DNA of 64,000 nt from Acanthosepion lycidas (GCA_963932145.1 OZ010571.1:152136937-152200936), one strand, 5' to 3'. Shown: positions 24,056 to 36,133, counted from the stretch's first letter. A program made the numbers and translations. The notes: generated by a model not told the origin, from the sequence alone.

Positions 24056-24589
24056 TTGTAGTATCATTTTTTCTCAGACGTATCAAAATACAAGAAACTG
24101 GGTTCGAATAGTAAAATCTATGTTCACAATATGGTGAAGACTATTTACAACGAATATTAACAGAAGACGCCATTATTTAGTAATAACTAAAATGGTTTTG
24201 GTGTCTTTCAGCGCGAAAATACCCGCGGGTGTATAATAAGTCTTTACTTAGTTTGACTATTGTCTTCTAATCTTAACAGAAATTTGTTTTTTTTTCATAA
24301 GTAATGCGTCTTCGGCATATTCATGCCAATATGTTAAATTGAATACGTTGGTACCATTTAGCGCTGGAATGGTAATAGACTAAAGTCATGTTAACAGTTT
24401 AATTCACTCTAACTAGTCATTTTTTCCGATTTAATATTAAATGTTCAAAATATATTTGTCTCTATCTAATATTTATTACTTCATTTAAATGAAGAAACAT
24501 TAGAATCTATTTAAAAAAAATATCCAACGATTTCATTGGCCACTGATTTTTCACTGATATAAACATAATATATATAAACATAAATATAC
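24056..24589. other. Unassigned AT-rich DNA
   Basis: Nothing recognised. Confidence 0.5.
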
Positions 24590-24846
24590 GTCACATATTA
24601 TGAAATGGACAAAGTCCGACAATTATTTTAAGACATTTTTATGTTTATACATTCTTTTTATAGATACAAATATTTAAGTAAATGCTCTGTTTATAATAAA
24701 CAGTATTAAACAACATTTACCGTCCTGAATGTCCGAGAAATTTTCATAGAAAACATTCGTCTTCCGACAGGAATCGAACCTGTATCCTATACGGAATCGT
24801 CATATAGCCTGACGTGCCTTAACCGATTGAGCCACAAAGGAAGGTT
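24590..24846 (-). repeat. SINE A, copy 3, with the best tRNA-like head
   Basis: Minus strand. The head starts TCCTTTGTGGCTCAATCGG and folds as a class II tRNA: 7-pair acceptor stem, anticodon stem CGTCA/TGACG, a long variable arm, and a perfect T stem ACAGG/CCTGT around TTCGATT. The body is shared with copies 1 and 2. Confidence 0.85.
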
Positions 24847-25013
24847 CGGTTAGCAAGGTCGATTTTACTACAATCCTTGTCCATTTTATAATGCGTGATG
24901 TAATTTGTTTACATTTGGATAAGCTTTGAGTAGATATGAATGTACGTGAGTGATTCCTGGAAGATTATAGTTTAAAAGCAGTAAAATGGACCTTGCTAAC
25001 CGAACGATCCTAA
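24839..25013. mobile_element. Small terminal-inverted-repeat element (175 bp)
   Basis: Ends pair over about 34 bases: AGGTTCGGTTAGCAAGGTCG at the left and, inverted, CGTTCGGTTAGCAAGGTCC at the right, followed by ATTTTACT on both arms. It lies directly at the 5' edge of the SINE A head. Non-coding. It may be a MITE, or one arm of an inverted SINE A junction. Confidence 0.7.
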
Positions 25014-25712
25014 AAATAAATATACATGTATATAAACGGAATCTCACAGTTTTGGCCAGTTTATTCTTAATCAATATGTAGCATACATATTTATTCGAAT
25101 CTAAATGTTTATTTTCTGAGTGACTGTAAAATTCATCGGTGCATTCCGAAAGAAAACCTGTTCATTCTGCGCAGATGTAAACAAACGACTGCCATTTGTA
25201 TGGTACCTTCGCGATCAAATTAATAAGGACGTTGCAAATTTAAAGCTTTTAAAACAGATCGAAATCTTGATTTAAAGAAAGAATGATTTCCGATCTCGCA
25301 AGTGGTAAAATAATACTTGACATTACAAAAATTATCGGCAGGTAACACTGAATTAAAAAGTTCCTTCAAGATTCAGACAATTACAAGGGCAGTCTGATAA
25401 GGACACATTGACCACTTTATATCACTGATCTGTGTACGGTACCAAGAGAGAAGTTATAACAATTCGTTTTTTGAAGTTATGAAATTTTTAGGAGTTGTAG
25501 CAGCGAAAAAGTGTTAAAAAGCAAAATATGCCTGGTCCTAAATAGGCGAGACTCAATCACTAGGTCGACTTTAAAAGGCATTCATGAGTAAAATCGAATG
25601 AAATAGATAACTATAAATATAAAAACCATTTTTTAGCCCTTCTTTTTATCGAATAATATCGTTCTATCCTCGACATGCATGATAGATGGGTAAATGATGG
25701 ATAGTTATTTGA
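25014..25712. other. Unassigned DNA
   Basis: Nothing recognised. Confidence 0.5.
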
Positions 25713-25804
25713 AGAAAATTCCATCACAAGTTGAAACGTCAATTGGCAGAGTTAGTGCGAAGTTTTGGCGGTGAAATTACAGGTGATCAAATGGTGAACA
25801 TAGG
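25713..25804 (+). CDS. Candidate coding exon, function unknown
   Basis: An open 30-codon stretch reading KLKRQLAELVRSFGGEITGD in its middle, ending at a strong 5' splice signal GTAAGT at 25805. The acceptor side is weak. The LVRSFGGEI phrase recalls the start of a BRCT-type fold, but the piece is far too short to assign. No adjoining exon was found. Confidence 0.2.
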
Positions 25805-25833
25805 GTAAGTTCAATATAATGTTAAAATGACAA

Positions 25834-25837
<4 letters not shown>

Positions 25838-25896
<59 letters not shown>
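25838..25896. repeat. (AT)n-(GT)n compound microsatellite
   Basis: AT array passing into GT array. Confidence 0.97.
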
Positions 25897-25898
<2 letters not shown>

Positions 25899-26029
25899 TG
25901 ATGTTGTCACTTTACTTTAAATAGAAGAATAGGCCACCCAGGAGAATAACAAAAATAGTTTCCCTGCTATTTCAAGAAAATTACTGAATTTTCACAAAAA
26001 AAATTAAAGGAAGAAATTTCTTTAAATTT

Positions 26030-28190
26030 GAAAAAAAAAAGTGAAGTGGTCCATTCTGTTACTAAATCTGCTACTGTCACATATTCCATTGCCTTTTTGA
26101 CCGCCACCCCAGTTGCAACTTCAACCCTGTCTGCTGTGACCCTGTCTACTGCGACCCTGTCTACTGCGACCCTGTCTGCTACAGCTGCAACACTGTCTGC
26201 TGCGTCTTCAGGTGAAAGCACAACCCTGTTTGCTGTAACTCTGTCTGATGCAACTGCAACCTGTCTCGCGAAACGCCTAACCTGTCTTGTGAAACTTCGA
26301 ACCAGTGTTCATCTGCCCTTCCTTTATCCAAATTTATTAAAATTATAACTCTTAGAAAACGATTAACACAAAAAACAAAAATATTTCATCAATGGGAAAT
26401 AAATAAAAGAACTATAAACAAAAAATCTCCCACCCTTTCGTTAGCAGGAAATTCCATTATGAGTCTTTTAAATGGAATGCCTGTTTCTTGTGGTCCTGAA
26501 CTGTTAACATCTGTTTCTAAAATATTCTCCATGGAACACAGCTCTTTCGGAAAAAGTTCCACAACAGTTTATAGAATGGTGGGGGAGCTTTGCTTCCTTT
26601 CAGATGTGAAGGCGTTCGATGCTGAACTAAGTGCAGAAAACTGCACTTTATTTTTCGGCTCTACGACACAAGATAGCAACCATGTGGACTGCGTGGTATT
26701 GACAACGCCATCATCCTCCCATCTTGTGTCACTAGAACGTCTTCCTAGAGAGACTGAGATGTACTACAAGCAGCATATTTGTGACTGCATCAACAACTTG
26801 GCTAAAGTAGTCACAATGTCAACAGGCATAAGTGTTGATATCAGTTTAAAACTAATACTTTCGAAAATCAAATGCTGCTTGACAGACCGGGCTCCTGTTA
26901 ACCATTCCACGGTTTCGTTATCGGAAAAGGCATGGCGAATTCTTGCAGCTTTGAATTCCTTTAGATATAGTGACAAATTAGGCCTTATTTCGTAACTGAA
27001 GACCTTTATTGAACAACAAGGTCTTCCATAATCTGACATCACTAGATTCCAAGGGAATCGGTTACATGTAATTTTTCATCTAGGTACAACTTACTTTCCC
27101 ATTTTCGAACAATGCAAACCATTTGTCTTGGGACTTTCCTCAACCAATAAGACCATCACAGCATTGCAGCATATAATTACGGAAGAAGCCGCTATCGTCG
27201 AGATGCAAGTGCTGGAAATCATAGGGAAGATGCTATCAGGGTCTTGGATGAGTACCTTCTACACCAGTGTAAATAACCAGAGAGACCTCATTGACACTAT
27301 GAACATCGTCAAGGTTGTCATTGACAATCTGAAGGTAATCACCAAGGACCTATGTCTATTTTCGACTCCAGAAAAGATTTCTTTGGAAATACATTACCAA
27401 AGAAAGTAATAATGTCCATACTGATTGCCCCAGCAAATGAAATCTTATTTCGACAGATGATAACGGCCTGTCTTAAAGGGATTGCGGAGGTTTTAAGCAG
27501 GCAATATGCAAAATCATTCAGCAGAGTAGAGGCTTCTTCCAAGTCAGTTTTAACATCGGTGGGGAAGAACACCATGCTAGCTTGAAGGCATCATCGGTGG
27601 ATTTTGTGAAAGACAGAAGCTTGCGTCTATTGCTTATGCATCAAGCATAAGCGATGTCATCTAGGCCAAGCGGAATCAAGTAAGAAAAGTTTCAGGAACA
27701 TCTACAGCTGGCACTGATGTGCGGCAAACAGAAGACTGGGATGAAGAAGAAGCAGCAACAAGAAGTCAAAGAAGAAATTGGTAGAAGGATTAAGGCTAAT
27801 GAGATCCATCAACAAAACAGGTATAGAACCTTGATAAAGAAAAATCTAAAGAAATGGAAAGATCTGCTAGTTTATTCTTTGACTTCTGAATATCGCGACT
27901 CTGCGCAAATCCTGCATAAAATACTCACTGGACTCATAGTTGGACGTTCAATCAGACATATTTGAACAATGGATGATGTCGACCATGAATAAGGCGGCTA
28001 CATCATTATTTATACAGATCCATTTTATAAGATTTCATATCTCAATGATGTAACTGACTACTATCGATTGATCAAATACGAAGATGGCGCTATGCTATAC
28101 AGGATTTGTATTTCGAAAATCGGGCCAGCAATGGTGACAAATGGGAAAAAAAAGCAATGGAAAAAAGAGGCCCTTTTTAGGGCCACAAAA
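26030..28190 (+). pseudogene. Decayed copy of an unrecognised protein gene
   Basis: Three successive plus-strand open stretches lie in different frames: 26459-26995 (with EMYYKQHICDCINNLAK and CLTDRAPVNHSTVSL), about 27085-27360 (with SWMSTFYTSVNNQRDL) and 27352-27585 (with FFGNTLPKKV and AEVLSRQYAKSF). A lysine-rich stretch follows at 27717-27965. The residue mix is that of a real soluble protein with a basic tail, and the absence of introns suggests a retrocopy or a mobile-element protein. From memory, similar phrases occur in large uncharacterised families of aquatic invertebrates and fish; I cannot name a function. The 5' part (26100-26260) is a degenerate 15-base repeat around ACCCTGTCTACTGCG. 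Confidence 0.5.
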
Positions 28191-29198
28191 TATTTCTGTA
28201 AGTCTTTTCAATATTACACATAGCAGCAATTTCTTGTAAATATTAAGTATATTTGGTTAAAATAATAACAGTTTAAACAATTATGTAATTAATAATAAAA
28301 TTTAAAATGCTATAAAACTTTAATTTAATAATAAAATCACCATCATGATAACAATTAATAATAAATAAAATAGTGTAACATTTCATAAATTATTGATTTT
28401 TACCTATCATTGGTATTTTATGTCAGTTATTAAATTTTAAAATTAATCTAAGAACATTTTACATTATTTTAAATTTTATTATTTTTTCGTAAAGTATCTT
28501 TAAACGCAAATAAAAGTCAATAACATATTAGATAATTGCTGAAAATATTGTTAATTTGGAAAAATTACTAGGTAGTTAAAAATCAAAAAAGTGAGTTCAG
28601 TAAATTTCGTAAATTTATGTCAATTTTGGTCAACCATCATGGTATTTTATTATTGTAAATTAAACTGCACCACATACTTGATATTAAAATAACTGATCCG
28701 GCGTGCAACTTTCGGATAATAACTGTGACATTCCTGTATTTATTGAACAATTTAGTTCATGCCACATTGACTGAAAAACCTATCAGTACAAAAGAATTCT
28801 CCTATTATCATATTAGTACAAAAATACGCAATCTTAAAATTTAAAAATTCAACCTCAGCATTGCGACCGCACGCTCCAAAAAAAATTCTTACAATTAACA
28901 ATAGCACATTTCTAAAATCATTTTTTCGGATTACATCTATATTTTCGTTGTCCTGTTATTACCGAGAAGTAAAAAACAAAAACAAATCTATTTCCATATC
29001 TAAAGATGTCTGTAAGAACAGACGAAAGCTTGTAAAAAACTAAAAAAGACCTTATGCAACTGGAATTTATAAACAGAGATCATAACATTCATATAGAGGT
29101 TCGGGGTTAATGTACTTTATTAAGAGTGTTTGCGAAGATGTATTCTCGCCATTTAAATCATTAACTTCTATATCTGTTTTTTGTATGAATGATTCATG

Positions 29199-29200
<2 letters not shown>
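28191..29200. other. Unassigned, very AT-rich DNA
   Basis: Nothing recognised. The 60-codon frame at 28861 is lysine/serine-rich and likely chance. Confidence 0.5.

Positions 29201-29260
<60 letters not shown>
29201..29260. repeat. (AT)n microsatellite
   Basis: AT array abutting the left end of the next element, consistent with TA target choice. Confidence 0.97.
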
Positions 29261-29261
<1 letters not shown>

Positions 29262-29262
<1 letters not shown>

Positions 29263-29631
29263 CCAGCGTGTCCATAAAATTCGTGTACACTTTATAAAAT
29301 TTATAATTTTATTTGTATTTGCGATAGAAATAATTTGTAAGAAAGATTAAAAAGAAGTGAATCTATATTTTTTAAAGTTTTACTGAAATTTTATTTAAGT
29401 TTCCACATGTCCTCCATCATTAGCAATACAATGGGTAATATGATTTTGCAGTTCACGGAAAACATTTGCCAACTGATTTACAGTAAGGCCTGAAATCACA
29501 TTAGTTATTTTAGCTATACTTCAAACTAGGTACATTAAACTTTATAACAGTTTTTACAGATTATTTCTATCTCAAATACAAATAAAGTTATAAATTTTTT
29601 AAAGTGCATACGAACTTTTGGACACCCTGTA
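29262..29631 (-). mobile_element. GTGTCC MITE, copy 1 (about 370 bp)
   Basis: Terminal inverted repeats CCCAGCGTGTCCATAAAATT and ACACCCTGT with TTTGGACACC; subterminal TTTATTTGTATTTGCGATAG is also mirrored. The minus strand at about 29399-29510 is open and ends GGHVET followed by a stop; this stretch (VNQLANVFRELQN, then ITHCIANDGG) looks like the C-terminus of a Tc1/IS630-type transposase. The element is therefore an internally deleted derivative that kept the last transposase codons. Related copies lie at 18765 and 59511. Confidence 0.85.
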
Positions 29632-29734
29632 TATATAGGTAAAAATCCGTGGGTAAATAATCCAAGAGAATCCTAATAAGGAAAATATTCAAACTGATCC
29701 ACAAAGTGAGCTTAGTATATTTATTATAGAACAT

Positions 29735-30222
<488 letters not shown>

Positions 30223-30607
30223 TTAAACGGTATTTTTAATGGATACTTCTATTTGAGCAGATATTTTATACTATTTATGAAATAGTGTAATATATTTATT
30301 TATTTTCGTCTACCGACCTGAATATTAGATATGTTAAAAGAGAAAAATATACGCTCCCCAACAGGATTCTCATTCTCTGACCAAGCAAAGTTGAATAGTG
30401 CCTTTAAACACAGATTTTTCTCTGACTTTCGAAATTAACATCTCTGTTCAGTTTCGTATCCTAAAGTAAACAAAACAATTTCTAAAAAACAGAATGGACT
30501 TTTTTTAATTATTAACCCCACAGATTTATATTACTTAGACGTTTAAGCAATAAAAATCTACCGGATTTTATATTAAGCAATAAAAATCTACCGGATTTTA
30601 TATTTGC

Positions 30608-30682
30608 ATATGCTCTACCCCTGCTAGTGAGCACTTTTATCCATAAATACAGCATGCCTTAAAATACTATATTTTTATCCCA
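30608..30682 (-). repeat. Family H fragment, outer part
   Basis: GCTCTACCCCTGCTAGTGAG, TTATCCATAAATACAGCATG and CCTTAAAATACTATATTT match the outer arm of family H at 36.34 and 44.95 kb. The ribozyme part is absent. Confidence 0.6.
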
Positions 30683-30899
30683 TGTGTGTGTGTGTATGTC
30701 ATTATCAAGCAATTAAAAAAAGATAATTCTTTAAGGAGAAAATGCATTGAAAAAATAATAACATTATTACGAACTGTAAACACACGCCTAAAATATTATA
30801 TCACATCGTCATAATTCTTTGAATCCATTCTTAAAAAATCTTATATCGAACTAATACGAAGAATACGTTCTAAAGAGGTCAACCATAAATTAGAACCTT

Positions 30900-31225
30900 G
30901 TGGCACCTCACTGCGCGGGTTGACTGCACGATGGTAAAGATATCACAACTCTCACTAGACAGACACACATACACAATATGAAATGCACAATTACCATCTG
31001 ATTCCCACTTAGACAAACCTGCATACTCATAAAATACACGTGACACGTGCCTTGACCAATGAGAAGTGACCCAAATATAATTGAAAATACAGTTGTTTCT
31101 GACTTCCTGCTTCTCTCACTCTCTGACGAAGCTTTAATAAACGTGAAACATATTAGATTATATATGTTTCCTATTTGTTATTTACTTTAGCATCTTGTCG
31201 GATTCCAATCCATATTGATCTTCAA
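30900..31225 (+). repeat. Penelope-like terminal piece (with 39.4 kb copy)
   Basis: Shares ACGTGTCACGTG-type and TGACCAATGAGAAGT phrases and the end TAGCATCTTGTCGGATTCC with 39420-39660 on the other strand. It carries the hammerhead motif listed next. The hammerhead link and the GIY-YIG remnant at 38.8 kb suggest the terminal repeat of a Penelope-like element. Broken and partial. Confidence 0.55.
31114..31160 (+). ncRNA. Hammerhead ribozyme motif, weak copy
   Basis: CTGACGA at 31123, a stem II stretch of 15 bases with AAT loop, then GAAAC at 31145. Stems I and II pair less well than at 39.5 kb. Likely inactive. Confidence 0.45.
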
Positions 31226-31227
31226 CT

Positions 31228-31231
<4 letters not shown>

Positions 31232-31300
<69 letters not shown>
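31232..31300. repeat. (AT)n microsatellite
   Basis: AT array that follows the terminal piece. Confidence 0.97.
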
Positions 31301-31302
<2 letters not shown>

Positions 31303-32325
31303 ATCCCTTCATGGATCTATCTTTTTAATATTTTATATTAAATAGGTCTTTTAATATAAAACGTGTGTATGCGTCCGTGTACGCACGTGTAACAAATTGC
31401 CGTGAGTACACGTACTGTACTCAGAGTGTGTTCTTTACTAAGTCCACCAGTACTGTGCTCTTGCTTGAGAGAAGGTAATTTTAATATCAGATGACAGAAA
31501 CCAAAGAGATTTTTTACGAAATCCTTTATTCATCTTTTATTAGTCAGCTCAGAGTTTTTTTCTCTCGTCATATAAACTTTATGCCAGCTTTCAGGTATAT
31601 TGTGTAGTTTATGATAAAAGAACAATTCCGTTTTTTTATTAGGGAATCTTTTGCGATATCTTGAAAATGCTGTGTCCGTTGACCAAACACGGTGTGTCCC
31701 ATAGATTGAAACAAGTTATAGTCAAAACGTGGCACTTGTGAGGAACATGCCGCCTGTAGAAAGAAGAATATCAACTCTATAACCGTGTCCCATCGCCTTT
31801 TTAACGCAAGGACATGTATTTAAAATTAAAAAAATCATCGATTAGATGGCTTGCCCAAAAAATATCATTCCTCTTTTGATACGTCATTAAAACAAAGTAA
31901 TTTGTCACAGGAGCGTTACGTAATCACAGTTTGGCATGATTCCAACAATTGGTAATAAACATTAATTCTCACCAGACACAAACAGTAATTTTTTTTTCCA
32001 ATTGTGTTGAAAGCTGTCCTGAAATTAGCTACGATTTTATTCGTTTCCGATTCTCGTAATTTATATTTTATAGTCAATAACTATCGTGTCCAAAGATGAC
32101 ATTTTTTCTGTCGGTCCAGTGTTTAAAAGCTGCCCAAGGGGTCTTTTGTAAGGGTATACGTGCACATAATTTTGTTCGATTCCAAATTTTTAAGTTTTAT
32201 AAACATGCTACAGTGAATTTTATTGCCAACGCAATAAATGATGGAGTAAATTCAAAGACACTTCTTGGATTTCTCTGATCTAAGTTTAATTGATAGGTCA
32301 CACACACACACACTTATATGTATAT
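31301..32325. other. Unassigned DNA
   Basis: Nothing recognised apart from a short CA run near 32300. Confidence 0.5.
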
Positions 32326-32326
32326 A

Positions 32327-33171
32327 TGGGGTGCGATGTCGAAATTATTGCCATTTTATATATTTAATTTCGCGCGTTGTTTGTTTTTAATTTTGTTGAC
32401 TGTGCAGTATAGTAGCCTCAATTGGGGAGCGTCTATAAGGAAAAGAGCAACATGGATATATTCACTCCGTCGGGAAACTTGGAAGATGCATGCCGCACTG
32501 CTTGGCATTCACTCCGAAAGATCCAATACGGACAATTCAGGGTATCTGGGTGTCAATCTAGGGACAATGCAGAGGATTCGAAAAGAGTTGGATGGGTATA
32601 ATGGTGATTACGAAGTTGTTTGGAGTGATTATGCCGTCATTCATCTTCCTACGGGGACTCAGCATCAACACGGAGACTTATATCAAGTGTCTTGAAGAGT
32701 TGGTGCTGACTGGGTAAAGAGGGTGGCTGCTGGAAGACACTATGTCTGGCAACAAGACTCTGCACCATTCCACACAACTAGGGGAATCTAGTCATGAATA
32801 TCAGACAATTTCTGAAGACCACATCACACCTTACATCTGCCCAAGCTGCAACCCTCTTGTTTGTGGTACCACCGATCCTGTCCCAGCAACGCTACGATGT
32901 GTGAGGTGCAGTCGAACGAGAAACAAAGAAAACCCCTTGTAACATCAAAGATGAACTGAAGGCAAACATTATAGCAGAGTGACCGTCCAGAAGAGTTGCA
33001 GGAAGTTCCGAAGTTGTCTCGAGGCCGTGGTTGAAGCCAATGGCGATTTTATTGAAAGAATTTACTCTTTACTATTTCAAGATATTTCTGTGTAATTTTG
33101 GTTAATATAACTGTTAAAATGAGTGTTATTTTCATTTTTTAGGTAATTTAGACGACAATTTATCCATCGCA

Positions 33172-33175
<4 letters not shown>
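32327..33175 (+). mobile_element. Tc1/mariner transposon, copy 1, decayed
   Basis: Ends begin GGGTGCGATG on the left and (inverted) TGCGATGGATAAATTGTCG on the right. The plus strand reads transposase pieces: WKMHAALLGIHSE near 32470, VAAGRHYVWQQDSAPFHTT near 32725 (second catalytic Asp in QQDSAP), and PCNIKDELKANI near 32940. The usual transposase of this type is about 350 residues; here stops, shifts and a deleted N-terminal DNA-binding part leave it dead. Confidence 0.85.
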
Positions 33176-33204
<29 letters not shown>

Positions 33205-33205
33205 C

Positions 33206-33865
33206 GAACATTTCAGTGTGTTTGGGTGTCAATCTGAGAACAGTGCAGAGGATTTGGAAAGAATTGAATGAGTCTAATTGCTAATTATGAATGTATGACA
33301 GCTTGGAAAACTCACTGATTATTCTGAGAAGAAAAGAACTCCTGAATTTATTGGTGTAGATCTCAGACCCAAGATGAAGGCCAACATTAAGTGCCTTGAG
33401 GAGATAGTGCTACCCTGAGTCAAGAAGGTGGCTGCTGGAAGACCCTATGTCTGGCAACAGGACTCTATACCATACCGCACAAGCAATAGAACCCAACGAC
33501 TGTCAGACAATTTCTGCAACCATATCACCCCTTACATCTAGCTACCTAACTTCACAGACTGTAACCCCCTTGCTTACTGTGTGGGGCGCAGTTGAGCAAG
33601 AGACTAACAAATTTCCTTGTAATACCAATGATGAACTGAAGGAAAATATTATGGCAGCATTCATCAACTTAAACAAGGAAGAGTTGCAGGAGATTCCGAA
33701 GTTATCTGGAGGCCGTGATTGAAGCCAATGGCAAATTTAATGAATAAATTTACTCTTTAATATTTCAAGATATATTTTGTGTAATTTTTATAAATATATC
33801 TGTTAAAATGACATGTCAGTGTTATTTTCATTTTTGCGTAATTTAGACGATAATTTATCCATCGC

Positions 33866-33870
<5 letters not shown>
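33206..33870 (+). mobile_element. Tc1/mariner transposon, copy 2, 5' truncated
   Basis: Same family as the preceding copy and same orientation; homology starts right after a short AT array, inside the element. It reads VWGAVEQETNKFPCNTNDEL near 33580 and FINLNKEELQEIPKLSGGRD near 33660, and keeps the right end with CCATCGCACC. Confidence 0.85.

Positions 33871-33919
<49 letters not shown>
33871..33919. repeat. (AT)n microsatellite
   Basis: AT array at the right end of the transposon copy. Confidence 0.97.
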
Positions 33920-33924
<5 letters not shown>

Positions 33925-34202
33925 AAGGTGAATCCGAAACCTGATACATAAAATTTCACTATATAATTTTCGTTTCACGTGCATGAACGAGGAATGCTAT
34001 TATATTGAAGATATTTGTTGTGCGTTGTTTTATATGACGTGTCCCTTCAGGACGTGGACGATTGTAGAACTCCAGAACTTTCTCTACTTTGTAACTCTTT
34101 GCAATGCTGTTTTTTTTGTTTTTGTTTTTTTTGTTTTTTTTTTTTACTATATCTCCCACTCACTGTTCTGGTTATCCAATTACAAAGCTGTATTTAATTA
34201 AG

Positions 34203-34292
34203 TCACTCTTCCTTTCAATAAGCCCTTTGAGTGTCAAATTCTACAAACCATCTTCCTCATTATGTGCTGCAAAAATTTTACATGTCTCTTTA

Positions 34293-34328
<36 letters not shown>
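34203..34328 (-). repeat. Weak LINE 3' fragment and (CA)n array
   Basis: TTGAGTGTCAAATTCTACAA and TTCCTCATTATGTGCTG resemble the LINE tail at 21.23 and 52.24 kb; 34300-34327 is a CA array. The T-rich stretch before it (33920-34200) holds nothing recognised. Confidence 0.45.
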
Positions 34329-34332
<4 letters not shown>

Positions 34333-34854
34333 ATTCTGTGAAGTGTGTATTGAACTATTTCAAAATATTTTTATGTCATTTTTGTTAATATATCTTTCTT
34401 CTATGTTATGCGGAAATATATGTATATATATACTATTTGTAACTGGTTTGGGTAAGATTATAATCTCTCTGAATTTTTTTTCTGAAAAGCCTTTTTGCAG
34501 AACTATTTTCTCCAAAAGTATATTTTAATATTTCAAGGTATTTTTCTTTTTTCTTTTACCTTTCTACCTTTCTTTTATATACAGGGCGTATCAAAAATAC
34601 TTTTATAAACTCCTCGCACCAAAACAAGGATCAAAGTCCATATAAGCATATGTCTGCAAATCCTTCGTTATTGAGTTATTAAGTTTAAAGTTTACAGTTG
34701 TTATGGAGTGGTTTCATAGTGGAGGCTTGTATTTGTACTAAGTCGGTTCTAAAATAGGTTCGACGTACAAAACGTTAGGAACTTCATATAATAGGTAATG
34801 ACGCAGAGAAATCTAGTTGTGGTCGCTGATACTTTAGTATCCGACTAACGGTCG

Positions 34855-35440
34855 TCCGGTATCGACTGACTGACCGACCCACTGAGCGACGGTATTTAGT
34901 CACCCCCCCACACACACACACGAGGGCATCATGTGGACAAGGCCGGTTTAACGTGGGATCTCCGAGCCCGTGGGATCTCCGAGCCCGTGGGATCTCCGAG
35001 CCCGTGGGCTCGGCCAAAAATATGCCCTTTGAACCCGTATAAACGGGTTCAGGGTCGGTTTACCTCCGCGAAAGAGGATCCGCCCTTCGGCGCAGCCTCC
35101 TTCGGGTTCCTCCCCGCCCGAAGGGAGAGAGTTCAACCGGTCAGCGGGTCGTCCGACTTCAGATTGAACTCAGACCGACCCACTGAGCGACGGTATTTAG
35201 TCAACCCCCCACGTGGGCATCATGTGGCACAAGGCCGGTTTAACGTGGGATCTCCGAGCCCGTGGGCTCGGCCAAAAAATATGCCCATTGAACCCGTATA
35301 AACGGGTTCAGGGTCGGTTTACCTCCGCGAAAGAGAATCCGCCCTTCGGCGCAGCCTCCTTCGGGTTCCTTCCCGCCCGAAGGCAGAGAGTTCAACCGAT
35401 CAGCCAGTCGACTGACTGAGCAACTCCCTCCGTTACTCTT
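34855..35440. repeat. GC-rich tandem duplication (about 301-bp period)
   Basis: Two units begin at ACCGACCCACTGAGCGACGG (34873 and 35174). They share GGCCGGTTTAACGTGGGATC, the perfect hairpin GAACCCGTATAAACGGGTTC, CCTCCGCGAAAGAG, GCGCAGCCTCCTTCGGGTTC and GAGAGTTCAACCG. Unit 1 carries a 17-base repeat GTGGGATCTCCGAGCCC three times, unit 2 once. Base composition is well above 50 per cent GC in a strongly AT-rich window. A plus-strand frame spans it, but follows the repeat and shows no domain. Family unknown; possibly a SINE-like or structured-RNA-derived repeat. Confidence 0.9.
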
Positions 35441-35746
35441 ACTACTACTACTTATTATAGGTGGAAGAGTCTATTAACTATAGAATAGGTGTGTTCCACT
35501 ATAACAGTAGAAACGGATAAATGTACAATCGATATTCCTTGACCATAGTTTGTGGTACCAACGCAATCTGATACAACTGTGTAGCCTCGTGTCCATTACC
35601 ATTCGCGCGGCCATGTGTAAAAATCATCTGTCTTCTCACGATATGAATATCTTGCCATTGTTAAATAGAATACTTCTCGGTTAACTGACTACTATATATG
35701 ATGGATTATGCGGTCATTACTGCTTATAAGAATTTTATATATATAT
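35441..35746. other. Unassigned DNA
   Basis: Nothing recognised. Confidence 0.45.
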
Positions 35747-36133
35747 ACTCGACTGTCCCGTCGAATTCGACGTATGAGGGTCAAGCAGATCAGTTGCTAG
35801 GAAACCGACAGCCCGACAACAGCACATGAGATTTGATTATAGTGGTGAAGGTTTCGTGCAGGACCATCCACACTTTTTGAAGGACCGAATAAAGAGACCT
35901 GGTGCACTACGTGCCACAGGGTCCCCAAAAACCCTCCACAGGTTTTGAATTCAGAGTTGTCCTTCTCCTGCACCAGTTGCCATCCAAGGCTATAGAATCC
36001 AGTCTGTCCTGGTATTTACCCATAGGTGCAGGGAGAAGAGGATTAGCACATTTCCCAAGGGTATTAGCACGTAAGTGAATGTAATGGATTCGACTGGAAT
36101 TCGAACTCGACTCTCCGATCCCTCAATCCAAGC
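35747..36133 (-). repeat. SINE S, near full-length copy
   Basis: On the minus strand: truncated tRNA-like head (AGTCGAGTTCGAATTCCAG holds box B), body with CTTACGTGCTAATACCC, CTGCACCTATGGGTAAATAC and TGGTGCACTACGTGCC-type sequence (plus strand), and a 3' end near CGTCGAATTCGACGGGAC. The 3' end abuts a TA run, as do the copies ending at 42985 and 45680, so a (TA)n tail is likely. Confidence 0.8.

Noticed and set aside
24767-24846. Functional class II tRNA gene
   Set aside because: The fold is good, but it is the head of a dispersed repeat with a conserved 3' body at three loci, and its anticodon loop lacks the usual T33.
34933-35419. 122-residue and 68-residue frames in the GC-rich duplication
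   Set aside because: The frames simply follow the duplicated, stop-poor GC-rich sequence; the 17-base repeat shifts phase, and no domain is visible.
34855-35440. rRNA, plasmid or bacterial contamination for the GC-rich block
   Set aside because: No rRNA signature was recognised, and the block is continuous with AT-rich animal repeats at both ends. Foreign origin cannot be excluded but is not supported.
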